Both the position numbers and the translations under genes were made by a program. 64,000 nt of DNA, from assembly GCF_026151205.1 (NCBI RefSeq), contig NC_087075.1:2950359-3014358 (forward strand), written 5' to 3'. This document shows, in pieces, positions 63,286-64,000 of the stretch. Under the pieces are notes generated by a model. It was not told the origin of the DNA, searched no databases, and was given only the letters and a program-made list of their open reading frames with translations. This DNA comes from Bolinopsis microptera. Its lineage: Eukaryota > Ctenophora > Tentaculata > Lobata > Bolinopsidae. Every line of letters starts with the position of its first letter. Within the stretch, counting starts at the first letter, position 1.

Positions 63286-64000
63286 CTGAAAGTCAGCGCA
63301 GGATTAGCACCAGTGCAATATTAGCACGTGCTCGGTGTAAATAGCACGTGATCCTTGGCGAATAACACGTGATCCTTGGCAAATAGCACATGTAAAATGG
63401 GAAATCATGCAGTTTGGTGATCAGCGGGCTCATGCAATTTTTAAGGGCTGTTTTGAGTTAATTAAATCACAGGACACCCCGGATAAGTGAGCCAAAATGG
63501 AGCGATTTTAGGCAATATGATAATACACGCTATAATATAATCATATTCATAGTGTTAGCATCTATTAGTTGGATAATATCCGGTTGTTAGCATCTATTAG
63601 GATAGAGATTATAGGCACAGAGGCGAAACCACAATGATGTGTCATCAAATATTGGGAATATTTGGGATTATATATCAATATAACAATCTCACTTAATGTC
63701 ATAACAGATTGATTACTGAGGACGCAATGACTATTAATATCAATAATAGCTATGTCTTTTGTTCGAAATGTACGTAATGTAGAACACCTAGAGCTTACAG
63801 TACAACTTTTCAATTATATCACACGAGAGTTTAGATCGTATTGTTACATAGACAATAAACATCAAATTATATGAAACCTCATCAAATACAAAATATATAA
63901 CTTAATAGAAAAAATTAGGTAAACTGAGATATTTATTAAAGTTGGATTAAGTTATGTCATTAATTCTTAATGTTTCATGGCACACTGTCATCATTAACTC
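63286..64000. other. Right edge, intergenic or intron
   Basis: Three AGCACGTG/AACACGTG sites lie at 63325-63375, each in a short repeated setting (CACGTGATCCTTGGC). A TTAGCATCTATTAG duplication lies at 63555-63600. The upstream exon of paralog B was not recognised and may lie beyond the window. Confidence 0.4.

Overview
This window looks like nuclear DNA of an invertebrate animal. It is AT-rich, has GT-AG introns, large non-coding stretches, many small DNA transposons, a degraded non-LTR retrotransposon, and animal-type genes: an ANTP-class homeobox gene, rhodopsin-like GPCR genes and an amidated-peptide precursor. The gene types would fit a cnidarian or another early-branching or marine invertebrate, but nothing seen here fixes the phylum. 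No bacterial operon, rRNA gene, secure tRNA gene or CRISPR array is present.

Left part (1-5.9 kb). A class A GPCR gene lies on the plus strand (1871-3303). About 1 kb away, convergent with it, is a small two-exon minus-strand gene (4290-4686). It encodes a 62-residue secreted precursor with a signal peptide, a Lys-Arg cleavage site and a C-terminal Trp-Phe-Gly followed by stop, which is the layout of an amidated neuropeptide precursor.

Repeat block (6-13.2 kb). Two copies of a composite repeat each start with a perfect inverted repeat (arms of 151 and 152 bp) followed by a body of about 1.2 kb. The arms are identical within each locus but differ between loci. Several elements are nested inside: an 861-bp TAA-flanked element (7526-8386) and a mobile element carrying a GC-rich, three-armed, cloverleaf-like structure (12344-13115; second copy at 19714-20770).

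Homeobox locus (15.3-26.8 kb, minus strand). Five exons join in phase into a protein of about 347 residues. It has a SUMO-type motif near the N-terminus, a complete 60-residue homeodomain split after position 44, and a Gly/His/Pro/Asn-rich C-terminus. Intron 1 is 9.9 kb and may contain a second minus-strand gene encoding a membrane protein. Just downstream of the stop codon are four TGACGTCA palindromes at 17-19 bp spacing.

Middle (27-53 kb). This is a gene-poor stretch of minisatellites (including 27 units of 68 or 56 bp at 41.4-43.2 kb) and a strikingly high density of CACGTG, often as TCACGTGAC and near CCAAT and RFX X-box-like motifs. Several CACGTG groups sit in fixed-pitch arrays (13, 16, 19 and 27 bp).

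Right part (53.9-64 kb). It holds an orphan exon with an 8-bp-TSD transposon inserted next to its splice acceptor, a dead I/Jockey-type LINE split by a poly-G-ended DNA transposon, another small transposon, a truncated GPCR exon, a (CT)n tract of about 240 bp, and two tandem paralogous minus-strand exons of an unrecognised family.
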